A stretch of DNA of 64,000 nucleotides from Meghimatium bilineatum (Eukaryota > Mollusca > Gastropoda > Stylommatophora > Philomycidae): NCBI GenBank assembly GCA_034231615.1, contig CM067306.1:35980019-36044018 (forward strand), in the 5' to 3' direction. Positions within the stretch are counted from its first letter, which is position 1. Each line of letters opens with the position of its first letter. Shown piece by piece: positions 1-10,165 of the stretch. The notes below the pieces were generated by a model. The model was not told the DNA's origin. It saw only the letters and a program-made list of their open reading frames with translations, and searched no databases. The position numbers and the translations under genes were made by a program.

Positions 1-430
1 AATAAAGGCACTTAAGTAACCCTTTTAAGAGCATGTGTTTTCCCAGTGGCAACATATGGATGCGAGACTTGGACTTTAAACAAGACAATATCCAAAAGAA
101 ATAAAGTGCTACAGAAAGATCTTACGAATATCATGGACAGAGAAAAATAAGAACTTTGAAATTACTGAAGCAAAATGAAGGGTGGCTTCTAAATACCATC
201 ATAAGTAGGAAGCTACAGTATTTTGGACACTTAAAGTGACATGATGGCATCGAAAGGTTGATTCTGGAGGGTAGAGTGCCAGGTGAGAGAAGAAGAGGAA
301 GACCAAGAAGATGATTGACTTGCGACATTGATTGACATATGCACATCTCTGCCAATGCAGACCTGTTTGCCAGAACAGCGAGGCGTTTAGAGTATCCACG
401 ATGAAGACAGTGTTCTGGAAAGAATATGTC
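1..430 (+). pseudogene. LINE reverse transcriptase C-terminal remnant
   Basis: Decayed C-terminal end of a LINE ORF2 of the RTE/CR1-like kind. Broken frames give VATYGCETWTLNK near 50-85, then a basic segment, then RKLQYFGHL-like sequence near 210-235 (HDGIERLILEG follows) and a Gly-Arg-rich GERRRGRPR stretch near 280-310. These are the conserved blocks after the RT thumb in this retroelement group. Several stops and frameshifts interrupt it, and the element begins outside the window. The exact clade cannot be assigned from this fragment. Confidence 0.75.
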
Positions 431-479
431 ACTTGATATATAATAATTGTATATATATATGTAATATGTTCTTGAGGTT

Positions 480-690
480 TAGTAGTTGGTTGGTTGCTGA
501 TCCATCGGTCTATGGGCTCTTGCCCTGTGACCCAATGCTATTGTGTGATATATGCATGTTTGTGAGCTGTTGTTTTGTTCCATATAAGGTTTTCCATTTA
601 TCTGGCCTTAGAGGGAGAGGCATTTTCCTGACATCATCCAGTGGTGGACATTCAAACAGATGGTGGTTGACAGTTTCCAAGTTGTCTTTT
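480..690 (-). pseudogene. 3' end of an RNase H-type LINE
   Basis: The minus strand reads HHLFECPPLDDVR followed by a tail like the end of the intact ORF2 at 14331-18218 (HILQTCPLFDDVR). This is the His and last Cys of the terminal CCHC-like motif. The stop lies near 510. The following minus-strand sequence, which is rich in AACC/GGTT, recurs at 26755-26840 and more weakly at 34160-34255, so it is probably a shared 3' UTR and tail. Confidence 0.6.
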
Positions 691-859
691 GGATTTAGTG
701 GAGGTGAGGGAGGGAGTTCTTCATAGCAGCAATTCAAACATGGATGAGTGTGATGGACAATAAATAAACAGGATAGTCGAAAATTGGTCATATTCCTGAG
801 TACCATGGACAGCTAGAAAAACTAAAGAGAAGGTGCTAAAAGGAGTCAAAGACTAGACT

Positions 860-1225
860 AATTAATAATAATTATTAATATCAGAAAGAGACAATCTTTA
901 TTTTTTAGACATGTTATGAGACCAGGTGTTAGAACCTTGTTACAACAGGCATGAGAGATCGAAGATGACAGGTGTTAGAACCTTGTTACAACAGGCATGA
1001 GAGATCGAAGATGACAGGTGTTAGAACATTGTTACAACAGGCATGAGAGATCGAAGATGACAGGTGTTAGAACCTTGTTACAACATGCATGAGAGATCGA
1101 AGATGACAGGTGTTAGAAAATATTTGTGTGACATGGCAAATAGTCAATAACAATCCTGATACTGGAAGTTATGGAGATCCATGTTTGTCTGTGTCACTCA
1201 GCAAGGGAACCTGATGATGATGATG
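860..1225 (+). pseudogene. LINE C-terminal remnant with internal minisatellite
   Basis: Plus-strand reading gives IRKRQSLFFRHVMR near 878-920, the LINE motif usually seen as R-K-x-F-x-G-H-V-M-R. After a tandem array it resumes with WRSMFVCVTQQGT near 1170-1213, a typical end of such ORFs, followed by a short GATGATGATG tail at about 1213-1226. The two coding blocks flank the 46-bp repeats, so the array expanded inside the LINE copy. Confidence 0.6.
924..1112 (+). repeat. 46-bp tandem repeat, four copies plus partial
   Basis: Units start at 924, 970, 1016 and 1062, with a partial fifth at 1108. They are nearly identical (single changes such as ccttg to cattg). The array sits inside a LINE C-terminal remnant. 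Confidence 0.95.
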
Positions 1226-1659
1226 TAGGGTTGTAAAGTATTCAAGATTAGAGTGAAATTGATTTTTTAGTACTGACGTAAAATACGAGTAAATAAGGAA
1301 CTAAATTGTTATAAAAGAATGCTCTATAGCATCAAAGATAACCCGAAAAAATACTGTAATTTTGTCTTTGTAACTCTTTGAAAATACATGCCTTACTTCT
1401 ACTAGCAGCTGAGTATTTCTTGAATGTGAAGTGTTTCTACACTTTATGTAAATAATGTTATTGTATGTGTGTATTAAAAAAAACACTTAATTACTGTGTG
1501 TTTTCCTATTAAGGAGTGCACAGAGACTTTCTATAGGCTGTGGAAATAAAGGCTGCTTTGCCAAAGCAAATGCCATGATATGTACAGGAAGGATTTTAAT
1601 GTGTGTATTTATGTATTAATATCAATAAAAGTTCATTCTTCTGTAGTCAATTGTGAAAC

Positions 1660-1745
1660 ATCCAATCCAATATTGGTCATGCATAGAGCTGCCATCTTTG
1701 GTTCTCCACAACTTGCTTTGCAGAGATACTCCTGGGGACCAAATT
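1660..1745 (-). repeat. Dispersed repeat family A, reversed copy
   Basis: Reverse complement of the segments at 2465-2550 and 5830-5935. All share a block around CAAAACAAGTTGTGGGGAAC and another around CAATATTGGACTGG. No coding sense was recognised. Confidence 0.6.
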
Positions 1746-1819
1746 GTTGTTCTGTGATCAGTGAAACTAGGATAATCATGTAGTTATGTTTATGTGGTCT
1801 CTTCTGTTTACTTCAAGGG

Positions 1820-1952
1820 ACAGCAACTACTATGTGAAACAGCAACTACTATGTGAAACAGCAACTACTATGTGAAACAGCAACTACTATGTGAAACAGC
1901 AACTACTATGTGAAACAGCAACTACTATGTGAAACAGCAACTACTATGATTC
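1820..1952 (+). repeat. 19-bp tandem repeat, seven copies
   Basis: The unit ACAGCAACTACTATGTGAA repeats without error from 1820, and the last copy diverges after ACTACTATG. Confidence 0.95.
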
Positions 1953-2032
1953 TAATGAGAATACTTATGCGAAACACAAAGTTGTTTGATATGACAATGG
2001 ATGCACAGACTATTGAGTAGGGATATGAAAAA

Positions 2033-2078
2033 ATACTGTATAACAGTATACAAGACCGTTTCAATCATGCGGTCTTGT
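2033..2078. other. Two adjacent perfect hairpins
   Basis: ATACTGT-ATA-ACAGTAT (2033-2049) is followed immediately by ACAAGACCG and CGGTCTTGT arms (2050-2058 and 2070-2078) with an 11-nt loop. Function is unknown. This could be the tip of a small foldback element. Confidence 0.5.
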
Positions 2079-2321
2079 TCAAGAATATACAAGACACTGT
2101 GAAAAAACTGTAAAAATAACGGTACTATCACAAATGATTGGGTTGTTAAATGTCTGCTTTCTCATGCATGTATATATGCATAAAGGTGCAATTCCATTGG
2201 TCTGCATATCTTCGTCATCCATGAGGACCATTTAGCAGAAGGCAAAAGTAAGAAATCGAGACAAGACATGTAGTGACAATGATTTTTTTCACAGCTGATA
2301 GATTGCCAGCCTTTCCCCTTA

Positions 2322-2385
2322 TCTTTCCTTAGTTGCCTCCTACGGCATGCATGGAAAGAAGACAGTGGCTATATTCTTTGCACAT
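2322..2385 (-). repeat. Dispersed repeat family B, reversed fragment
   Basis: The reverse complement has GCAAAGAATA, then CCATGCATGCCGTAGGAGGC, matching the left part of the copy at 37321-37420. See the entry at 2930. Confidence 0.5.
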
Positions 2386-2464
2386 GAATAGACATCCAGA
2401 CCTTGGTTGCTACATGGACGGGACAATAGACAAAAATCTATTGTGTTCATAGACTGACAATCTG

Positions 2465-2550
2465 ACCCACATGAGATTCTCTGCAAAAACAAGTTGTGGG
2501 GAACCCAGGATAATCTTAAACTTTTCTATATGATAAATATTGGACTGGGT
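2465..2550 (+). repeat. Dispersed repeat family A
   Basis: Forward copy matching 5830-5935 and the reverse of 1660-1745, including the block TGTGGGGAACCCAGGAT. Confidence 0.6.
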
Positions 2551-2589
2551 GTTTAATTGCGTAAACTCCAGTAGTACTGGAATTTGTTG

Positions 2590-2795
2590 AGACATGTTCT
2601 TCAAGGTACAGTGGATGAAAGAAGATGTGGCTGGATAATATCAAGGATTGGACAGGATGTGAAGTTTCCAAACTCATTAGGATGGTAAGAGGATAGAGAT
2701 GCATGGAGATCTTTCTGCATCAAATGTCTCAACTGACACCTCTATAACCATGATGGGCTGTGGATATTATTATAAACGATTGATCGCAGAAGAAG
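2590..2795 (+). pseudogene. LINE ORF2 C-terminal end with GAA tail
   Basis: A plus-strand frame reads MWLDNIKDWTGCEVSKLIRM near 2622-2685, a hallmark of LINE ORF2 ends (usually R-W-x-D-N-I-K-D-W-T). A stop-broken remainder follows. The copy ends at 2786-2795 in GCAGAAGAAG, the same tail as the intact LINE ending at 18260. It is 5'-truncated and inactive. Confidence 0.65.
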
Positions 2796-2929
2796 ATGCT
2801 GCTGCTGAACATGTTTCTCAATTAATATTCTGATGCTGGGGATTTGCTCTAGTGTGTTTCTATTTGTTCTGAAGCCAGCATGCTCTTTTGTAATTACTAC
2901 TTCACACACCCAAGTGTCCCTAGGACCTT

Positions 2930-3145
2930 AGGAGGGAGTCAAGAAAAATGACACTAATATCTGTCAAGCATGTCATAAGAGGTGACTAATGAGGTGTTCG
3001 GATGGGGGTTCCATCCGATATATGGGTCAGCGACCCAGAAACCATGGTAATATCGGCTGTGTCAGGTCAAAAGGCGCAGATATTACAACTAAGCTGTAAC
3101 AATAATACAATGCACTGTTCTCTGGACTACAGCCTGCTGATCTGC
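2930..3145 (+). repeat. Dispersed repeat family B
   Basis: Shares blocks with 3944-4052, 11975-12060, 22290-22350, 37321-37570 and the reverse of 42535-42615. The signature is a CAATGCA...CTCTGGACTACAGCCTGCTG segment, preceded by a CATGTCATAAGAGGTGACTA block. Two other copies run into a GAAGAAG tail, so this is a retroposed (SINE-like or LINE 3') family. No tRNA-like boxes are proven. Confidence 0.6.
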
Positions 3146-3149
3146 AGGA

Positions 3150-3940
3150 GTTTGAGAAGTAATACCGAAAAAGATTTTCTCATTCTGGATTAGGAGCCAG
3201 TATCACAACACTGGGAACATTCCCAAGACTGTATACCACCACCTCACAATGACATCGTGGCAAAGGGAATGAGCCCACAGATTGCTGAATTGGTACTCAA
3301 CATAAAGAGTATACTCTCTGTATTCCAGTCAGTTGTTGGTTATGGGGTGTTCGGATCTCTCCTGAATGGACAGACACTTTTTTCCCTCTCCTCTGGTAGC
3401 TCATGTTTTATTATTCTTTAATTATAATTTGTTGTTTTACTCCAGCATTTCTTTTGAACATTATTTTACTTGAATATATGTATATTTATATATATTGTAG
3501 AATTTTATGATTATTTCATGTACTTTATTAATTTATGTACAAGCAGGTTTTGTCTGATTTTAAAATTATTTACTGAAGTTATAAAGGTATGCAAATAAAA
3601 TTCATTTAATAAAAAAAAATATGAAATATATAAACTGGAAAAAACAAGCAAAAAGTATATAGTTTTGAATTTATTATTTTATATGGATTAATGTTTTGTG
3701 TCATATATAGAACTGGTGTTTTGTTTCATATGTTTGTGTTTTTTGTATGAACATTGGATTAATTCTATAAACAAAAACTATAGTCAAATTCTATTATAAG
3801 AACTTGGTGCAAACCAACAAATTATTAATGTAATATAATGATTAAATACACATGGGAATTTTGAAAAGGAACCATCAGGACTGATTCAGGTTTTGGAATT
3901 GGAGTGGATTGACTATTCCTTTCCAAAGTACTATGACAAA
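3150..3940. other. AT-rich sequence, no feature recognised
   Basis: Long T-rich and A-rich stretches with no long frame. Nothing convincing on either strand. Confidence 0.5.
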
Positions 3941-3943
3941 AAA

Positions 3944-4052
3944 GCCATGCTGAAGTCAGATGTGTTGGACAGAAAGCTGCAAGATATAGCTAAGCTATAA
4001 AATATGATGCAGCACATTGCATTCTCTAGACTAAGCAAGAGGAGTTGGATAA
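3944..4052 (+). repeat. Dispersed repeat family B, partial
   Basis: Starts with GCTGAAGTCAGATGTGT, shared with 37450 onward, and runs to CATTCTCTAGACTAAGC, the degenerate form of the family signature. Confidence 0.55.
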
Positions 4053-4364
4053 CATACACAAGAAATTATACAGTTTTACAGTTACACATTAAATAGTGTG
4101 AAATTTGAAGGTGAAAAATGTCCACTTATCAAGGTCCTAACAATATGTACACACTGCGCAAAACTGAAATCCAACAGACAAAGCATGGAATATGGTAACA
4201 AATTTTTGCTAATAAGCTTATTATAGCAAAACTTCATTACCATTGTTCCATGCTTCATCATAACAATAACTTGACTAAATCATTCTAATTGATGTTTTTC
4301 TGTTGGTAATTCACAGGTTAGTCCATAACAATTTAGAAAAATATAATTAGATTTATGGTTTATA

Positions 4365-4478
4365 TTCTTCTTCTTTCGTTCACTTGAAACATGTCTATAT
4401 CTGTAATTCTGTCTCCTTAATTTCTTCTTCTTTCGTTCACTTGAAACATGTCTATATCTGTAATTCTGTCTCCTTAAT
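4365..4478 (-). repeat. 57-bp direct duplication of a LINE 3' terminus
   Basis: 4365-4421 and 4422-4478 are near-identical copies of the LINE 3' end including the GAA tail. The element therefore carries two consecutive 3' ends. Confidence 0.9.
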
Positions 4479-5260
4479 AAAACTCACTGTCTTTTGTAGT
4501 TCATACAGTGGCCCATAGAGCTTTGATTCTAGTGTTGTTTCCTCTGGCCAATATGTCTGCCTCAGCGTTTCATGCTCAGAACACTCTTGAAGTATATGTT
4601 TGGCACTCTGTGCTGCCTGTCCACATGGCCGTGTTGCCAATCTTGAACTTTGTATACATGTGACTGCGGAGTCGGTTGTGTCCTGTTCTGAGACGTAGAA
4701 TTATAACTTGTTCTGGTCTGTTCATAATATGATAGTCATCTTGTGTTGGTGTTTGTGGCTTTCTTATTGACTTGATCATCTGTTTTTTCTGATGGTAGGT
4801 GATTGGTATATCTGGTTGGTCTTCGGCAGCACCTTCCTTAGCCAGTTGGTCTGCTTTTTCATTTCCTGGTATTCCACTGCATGGTAACCCTATACTGGTA
4901 AGACAATTTGCTAAGTAGTTTTTTCAAGTCTGTTAGTTTTCCAGACTGGAGAGCTTGAAGCACTGACCTTGCATCTGTCAGGAATACCACAGGCTGTAAG
5001 TCAGAGTTGGAGTTCATCAGTTTTTTAGCTACCACACTACTAATTGCCTGGATTTCAGCATCATAATTATTGCAGAATTTTCCTGTTGGTGTTCTGATGG
5101 TATCTCTAGGCTTGTGTGGATATTCTATATATACACCTGCACCTCCATTCCTCACGGCATTCTGTGCTGACCCATCTGTGTATACTCAACATGTTGGGCT
5201 GATTCTGGGCTCTCGCAGGAAATTGTCACATCCTGCACAGTTTCTTGTCACAGCTGGTAG
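4365..5260 (-). pseudogene. 5'-truncated LINE: RNase H and C-terminal motif
   Basis: Reversed copy of the same lineage as the outer element at 12.56-20.73 kb. Minus-strand blocks in order are RNase H start (YTQMGQ-like, a frameshifted YTDGS, near 5180), GGAGVYIEYP, VVFLTDARSVLQAL (about 4955-5000), RLRTGHNRLRSHMYTKFKIG (4640-4720) and AKHILQECSEHETLR (4555-4600), ending ELQI at 4452. Frames are split by at least two frameshifts, and the W-I-P-S-H-C-G segment is degenerate. The 3' end is GAAAGAAGAAG. It is dead. Confidence 0.85.
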
Positions 5261-5264
5261 CTAG

Positions 5265-5825
5265 GTCCAGAGCTGATCTGGTTCCTCTAGTGATGTACAG
5301 TACTGGGTTCTCTGAATGTTTCACGACAGGAAAACATTGTGAATATGTATTGTTGATCTATAGTTTATTTTGTTGTATGTTTTGGTCTGATGTGCCAATA
5401 GTGAAACCTTCTTCAAGCCAATATCAACAGGAATCATACTCTGACAGATGTACACAAATGAAAAAAATTTCAATGGACAAAGCGGGACAATATGACTACT
5501 TACGCAAGACAAGTTCACTGGCAGAGAAACACTTCGTGCAAGATAGACCTGGTCGACCCAAGCCTCAAACCCTGATTACCTCCTCCGAGACTACCACCCT
5601 TGTTTTGGTCCAAGGGTACAGTGGGTGATACACCATCACAGCGTAGAGTTGGTACACATTGGTAATCTGACAACAGATAGGAAGGCTGTCCCGCCCGAAT
5701 TAAAGAAATGCCGAAATCGAATGGTCTATGCCTACATGGCACAAATTTAATGTTAGAACAATGTGCTCCCTGATAGAAATAACACTAAATTCGTGATGAT
5801 TAAATGATTGTTCCAGATTCATTGT
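5265..5825. other. No feature recognised
   Basis: Contains a plus-strand frame of 127 codons (5245-5628) with no recognisable domain and no flanking splice signals that I trust. Probably chance. Confidence 0.4.
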
Positions 5826-5829
5826 TCAC

Positions 5830-5935
5830 AGTATGACATGGGAGCTTCTCTGCAAAACAAGTTGCGGGGAACCCAAGATGACCGAAAACAAAACTCTCTA
5901 TGCATGGCCAATATTGGACTGGATGTTTTGCAAAT
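5830..5935 (+). repeat. Dispersed repeat family A
   Basis: Third copy, with CTGCAAAACAAGTTGCGGGG and CAATATTGGACTGGATGTTT. Confidence 0.6.
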
Positions 5936-6469
5936 GACACATAAGAAATAGTTTTACCAACTTCTACAGTTGCTTTGTATCTTTCTAAAAGTTCAAAGAT
6001 TCTTTCTCTTTCCAGGCCTCTCTGTCACCCCCACTCCGTTGTAAATTGACCCTAACTTATCTATATTTATTGTGGTGCTCTTAGCATGATCTTGTCTCTG
6101 CTGTTGGGATATTCTACTTCATTTTGCAACATCACTTGTCCAATAAGTTTTTAGTGTTATTGGCTCCTCTAGGGATGGTTTTACGAGCAGCCTGAAACAT
6201 GTGCCTACATCTACTTAATTTATCGACTACCTTATTGATGATGACGTCTGTGGGTATGTACATTGTCCAGCTTTCTTTCTTTAGTAAATTCATTTTCTAG
6301 TCAGAGAGATTTGCATGTGGCTGTTACCTCCAATCCCGTCTCCTTCCAAACAACACGATTGATGTAACACTGCAAATTTAGTGAGTGGAAAGCCGGGTCT
6401 TGTATGCAGGTAATATTCCATGATTTGGAGTAGATGGTTGGGGTTCAATTTTTTTTATTATTAGAAACC
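5936..6469. other. No feature recognised
   Basis: T-rich non-coding sequence; no domain or repeat identified. Confidence 0.4.
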
Positions 6470-6775
6470 GGCAGCATGGAACATTCCCATATGTGCTTCG
6501 CCACGACCTGTGGACTAATGACTTAAAAGGCCGATTGTGATTAATGCCCTAAGTTTAATTGGTCGGCCTTGATTATTTTTGAATGGTGACGCCATTTATA
6601 TAAAGGGTCAAATAAATAGCCAGACAATAAAAAAAACAGACAGAATGAAGGTCTGTTTACGTTTACAGTTGGGTCTTCTATATCCGACGACTAGGTCACG
6701 GCTCCGTTCCAACAGCCATCCCAGAAGTATGAAAGCTGTCTTACCAGATTTATGAGCATTTCCTGTCAAAGTGTT
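6470..6775 (-). pseudogene. LINE 3'-end fragment split by an insertion
   Basis: The minus strand reads a frame ending in GWLLER, then resumes EAHMGMFHAAG across an insert. The parallel fragment at 8024-8110 reads EWLLERRAEHLWEYP without the break. Homology on both sides marks 6506-6708 as inserted sequence. Confidence 0.55.
6506..6708. mobile_element. Putative ~200-bp foldback insertion
   Basis: Interrupts the LINE fragment. It is flanked by CACG on both sides (possible 4-bp duplication), and the ends ACCT and AGGT are complementary. Internally it has two inverted repeats: AAGGCCGA with TCGGCCTT, and AAACAGAC with GTCTGTTT around a 9-nt loop. It has no coding capacity. Class is uncertain (MITE-like). 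Confidence 0.4.
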
Positions 6776-7100
6776 AATCCCTTAATCCTATCCCTGCTGC
6801 AAACCATCTCCTCCCATTGGCGCGGTGTCTATGACCCCACTCAAGCAACCTGAGCTATTAGCGGCTCATACTCGATGCTACAAGTCACTGGATACATGGG
6901 GTATTTGAGTGGGAATATCAGCGCCTCCTGATATCCTGCCACGTCCTCTTAGTCAGCAACATCAGTTTGGCCAGCGGCTGCTTATTTCCCAGAGGCTTAT
7001 TCCACTATCCGCCACCTGTGGACGCTACTGGTAGGGGTCGGTTGCGCCCCCCCCCCCCCCCACAGGCCTAAGACAATTAAGTATCTTTAAAAACAAAAAG
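6776..7100. other. No feature recognised; homopolymer C run
   Basis: GC-richer than its surroundings, with a run of C near 7048-7063. It may be upstream sequence of another retroelement on the minus strand, but I see no confirmed match in the window. Confidence 0.4.
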
Positions 7101-7194
7101 TCAACATAGACACTAAATTTGCATTATTCAAAACCATTATTACATCACTGCCAAACTTGGACAAAGACAGCACAAGACAAGAGAAAATGAGTAA

Positions 7195-7550
7195 CAACAG
7201 AAATGACGTGCCTACGAAGAATATTTGGAGTGTCATTAAGAGATATAATTAAAAGTAACTATAGTAGACACATAACCAAAACAGTACCATTATTAGAATA
7301 CATAAAAAGACAACATATAAAGTGGTTTTCACACGTCCAGACTACCAACATGCAGCATGCCACAAATACCTTGACACATAGACATCATTCCTATAAAGCC
7401 AGAGGAATACCAATAAAAGATGGACCACAGAAATCAAAGAGGCTACAGGAACAATTCTACAAACAGAGCACAGGGAGGTCATCCCCAGAGAACTCTTACG
7501 CCGTGAGGCACAAGAGGGCGCAGCGTATAAATAGAGTAAAAAGACGATAA
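7195..7550 (+). pseudogene. LINE ORF2 C-terminal remnant
   Basis: Reading from 7203 gives MTCLRRIFGVSLRDII, then LLEYIKRQHIKWFSHV. These match the LINE order E-M-x-x-L-R-R-x-x-G-V-x-x-x-D followed by I-x-x-x-Q-x-x-W-F-G-H-V. The His of the GHV motif is kept, but the Gly is Ser. It is 5'-truncated. Related to the copy at 35817. Confidence 0.6.
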
Positions 7551-7944
7551 AACAATACTTATAAAATAAATAAGCCAACATCGTTGACGTTTCTTTCAAA
7601 TGATATTCATCTGAACGACCATATAATAAGCTTAAGAACAGTTAATTAAAAAAATAAATTAATTTTCGAATATTTAAAATTAAAAAAGAGGACATGTCCT
7701 GGAGAAAGAGGACGTCTGACAACCCTAATGTATATATGTTCGAAATATGTGCAACTTATGAGTGTTTACATACGGGCAGTAGTGTGACCATAGAGATTAT
7801 ATCAATAATCAGAAACATGACTTGGCTGAAATCTAAAAGCTATACTAATGCATGTTATCTCAGTGACTTAGTGATAATACTATTGAAAGCTACTCGGCAA
7901 GCGGGCAGTGCTTGAAATTGGTAAAACTGTCCAAACTCCATAAT

Positions 7945-8590
7945 GGGGTGCCGTCGGCGCCATTGCTCTCGGCAGACCCATGGTTAGCAGATAATCAAGA
8001 TTGATTCTTGATTAGAAACTGGCTTAACAACACGCGGGATACTCCCATAAGTGCTCCGCCCTCCGCTCCAGCAGCCATTCCAGTGTACGAAGAGTCCCGG
8101 TCAGGTGTTGATTGTGTGATCTTCGGGACTTTTCAAAAAGTTTACGTATCCTTCCCTCGCCTCTAGATTCTCCCATTTCTAACATTATATGTTTTCTAAC
8201 CTGATGGTGTTCAGAGTCTAATGCTGCCGAAACAGACGTCGACAACAGGACGCATCGCTGGTCCTTGTGACAGAGATAATCAAGATTCCAAAAGTACCTC
8301 TTCGTGGTGTACCCTAGAAACAGAAATACAGCTATTCGTGCTGATTATGGTTAAAACTTTTGGGGATCGTGTCTGTGAATGTGGAGGCAGCAGATGGAAA
8401 GAGAATTGACTGAAAAAGAGAAAGGCATATCACCAATACCCCTGTGTCAACACATGCAGCGGCACATTTGGCACACAGTGACGCTAGTCATTCAATCGAA
8501 AGCATTGGAGGTGCGGCCAATGAAGATGTCACGAAGTGGGCAGATGTTATATGAAATATTAAGAATCGGGAGGGGTGCAAAGGGAAAGCA
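7945..8590 (+). repeat. Repeat E, first tandem copy, interrupted
   Basis: 7945-8002 plus 8288-8590 align with 8574-8930 as a diverged tandem copy. Shared blocks are AGATAATCAAGATT, GGGGATCGTGTCTG and a CGGCCAAT segment. The copy is split by the insertion at 8003-8273. Confidence 0.7.
8003..8273 (-). mobile_element. Truncated LINE fragment with 14-bp target duplication
   Basis: AGATAATCAAGATT occurs at 7989-8002 and 8274-8287, exactly flanking this block. The minus strand carries the LINE C-terminal reading NQHLTGTLRTLEWLLERR near 8050-8115. It is a 5'-truncated insertion of the same broad group as 9001-9880 (which has NQHRTGT). Confidence 0.75.
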
Positions 8591-9000
8591 TTGCTCTAGG
8601 CGGACCCAGGGATAGAAGATAACCAAGATCCCAAATGTACCTCCTCGCGGTGCACCCTGGTAACAGAAAACAGCAGCTCGAGCTGATTCTGGCCAAATCA
8701 TTTGGGGATCGTGTCCGAGAATGTGGAGGAAGCAGATGGAAAGAGATTTGACTGCAATAGAGACAATATCTCCGACACCATTTGTATCACCACATACAGC
8801 GACACTGTCGACATACAGTGACGCCTGTTAGTCCAGTCAGAACATTGTAGGGGCGGCCAATATAAAAGACACGTAAAGGTGGATGCATGGAAAGAAACAG
8901 ATATATGTCATAATTAGTACAATGACATAATGAAAGGGCAGAACAGCGCCAGAGAGCAGCGCAAACTGCAAATGAAAAGTTCCTAGGAAAGGGTAACTAT

Positions 9001-9880
9001 AGTTAGTTAGTTAGTTAGTTAGTCGTCGGATCATCATCACTGCAAACTGGACACATCCATAGTTGCTCCGATCTCTCCTTGAGTGTATCCGCCATCACAC
9101 TTCTGCTGACAGTACCGGTCCTATGCTGGTTGACCATCATTCTTCTGCGCCCTCCAAAATGTTCACCTCTAGCAACACCGCATCTCAATCCCTGATCTTT
9201 AATCCTAGCCATTGAAAAGGAATCATCATCCACATTCGTCTCACTCTCGCGTGTTATATCTCTTAAGGAGTTCAAAACGTCAGCGCGATCCATTGCCCCA
9301 TCGCCCTTTGCCACAATCGCACACGATGCCAGTTGATCCGCTCTTTCATTGCCTCGAACGCCCACATGTCCCGGCACGAAAATAAATGTAACCGTCTTCA
9401 AGCTCGCATTTCTCAAGGCCTCAATCCACTGTTCGCGAACGAGACCCACTTGTACCTTCTTAATCATACGCATAGAGTCACTCAAGATGCAGACCTGCAT
9501 TACTTTCTGTGTGCGTAGCCACTCAAATGCCTTGGTCACCGCCATAGTCTCCATGGTCATACTACTCGTAGTGACCGCAAAGGCACCACTTTCCTCCTTG
9601 ATCGTTTTACCTGCGCACTGAGCTGTAAAGGCCCAAGCACTGCGAACATGCCTAATTACAGATCCATCAGTGTATATAATCACATCCCCCTCTTTGGTAT
9701 TCTCACTGATTAAAGCCTGCACTTCTTTCTCCACAGCTGTGGGACACCATTCTCTGCATTCCCTGCTAAGTGATATTACTACTCTCAAACAAGTTTCGAA
9801 ATCTGTGGGTAGACCTATCCATTCCGCACCAACTGCCACATCCTGTAATCGGCACACGCTTTGTATTACATCTTCAGCTA
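9001..9880 (-). mobile_element. 5'-truncated LINE insertion with ACTA-repeat tail
   Basis: Absent from the inverted copy of repeat E, where the flanks join near 31600-31625. On the minus strand it ends in about six ACTA units at 9001-9023. The element is truncated at the start of RNase H. A target duplication is not clear. Confidence 0.75.
9015..9857 (-). pseudogene. LINE RNase H domain, open but truncated
   Basis: A 280-codon open frame is the C-terminal part of a LINE polyprotein. RNase HI motifs are complete: D64 in YTDGS, E103 in METMA, D127 in LSDSM and D174 in GNERADQLA. VPGHVGV supplies the conserved His. Further on come NQHRTGT near residue 243 and a terminal CPVC. Upstream endonuclease and RT are missing, so it cannot act as a LINE. 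The intact reading frame suggests a recent insertion. Its parent lineage differs from the GAA-tailed LINEs, because the tail is ACTA. Confidence 0.8.
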
Positions 9881-9996
9881 GCTCTGTTAGCTCGAGACGA
9901 GCTTCTAGTTACCTGTGATCCTTATAGGCAGAGATCCAGACCCAATCGTGGGCGTTCGGAAAAGCAATAAAACCTAAACCAACTCTAATGTCGAGC

Positions 9997-10165
9997 TTTC
10001 CTATACCAGAAATATGCCCGCGAAGAGAAAGGGTTCCGAACCCGATGTGCTTAGGCAAAAAAGGGACAAAGATGGCAGTCCTGGTCCAACTCTACTGTCA
10101 AAATTTCCTATACCGGAAATACACTTGCAGAGAGAAAGGGTTCAGTACCTGATGGGCTCAGGCGC
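9997..10165 (+). repeat. 107-bp subrepeats inside repeat E
   Basis: The block starting TTTCCTATACC repeats at 9997 and 10104. The inverted E copy has three such units (31261-31500 region). Copy number thus differs between the two E copies. Confidence 0.8.

Noticed and set aside
433-726. Plus-strand 97-codon frame
   Set aside because: Antisense to a LINE C-terminal fragment and its 3' tail; no domain.
5245-5628. 127-codon plus frame as a gene
   Set aside because: No recognisable domain and no convincing splice sites; partly overlaps the reversed LINE at its start.
7048-7063. Poly-C run as a biological signal
   Set aside because: Homopolymer; may be a sequencing or assembly length artefact, as may the G run near 10967-10983.
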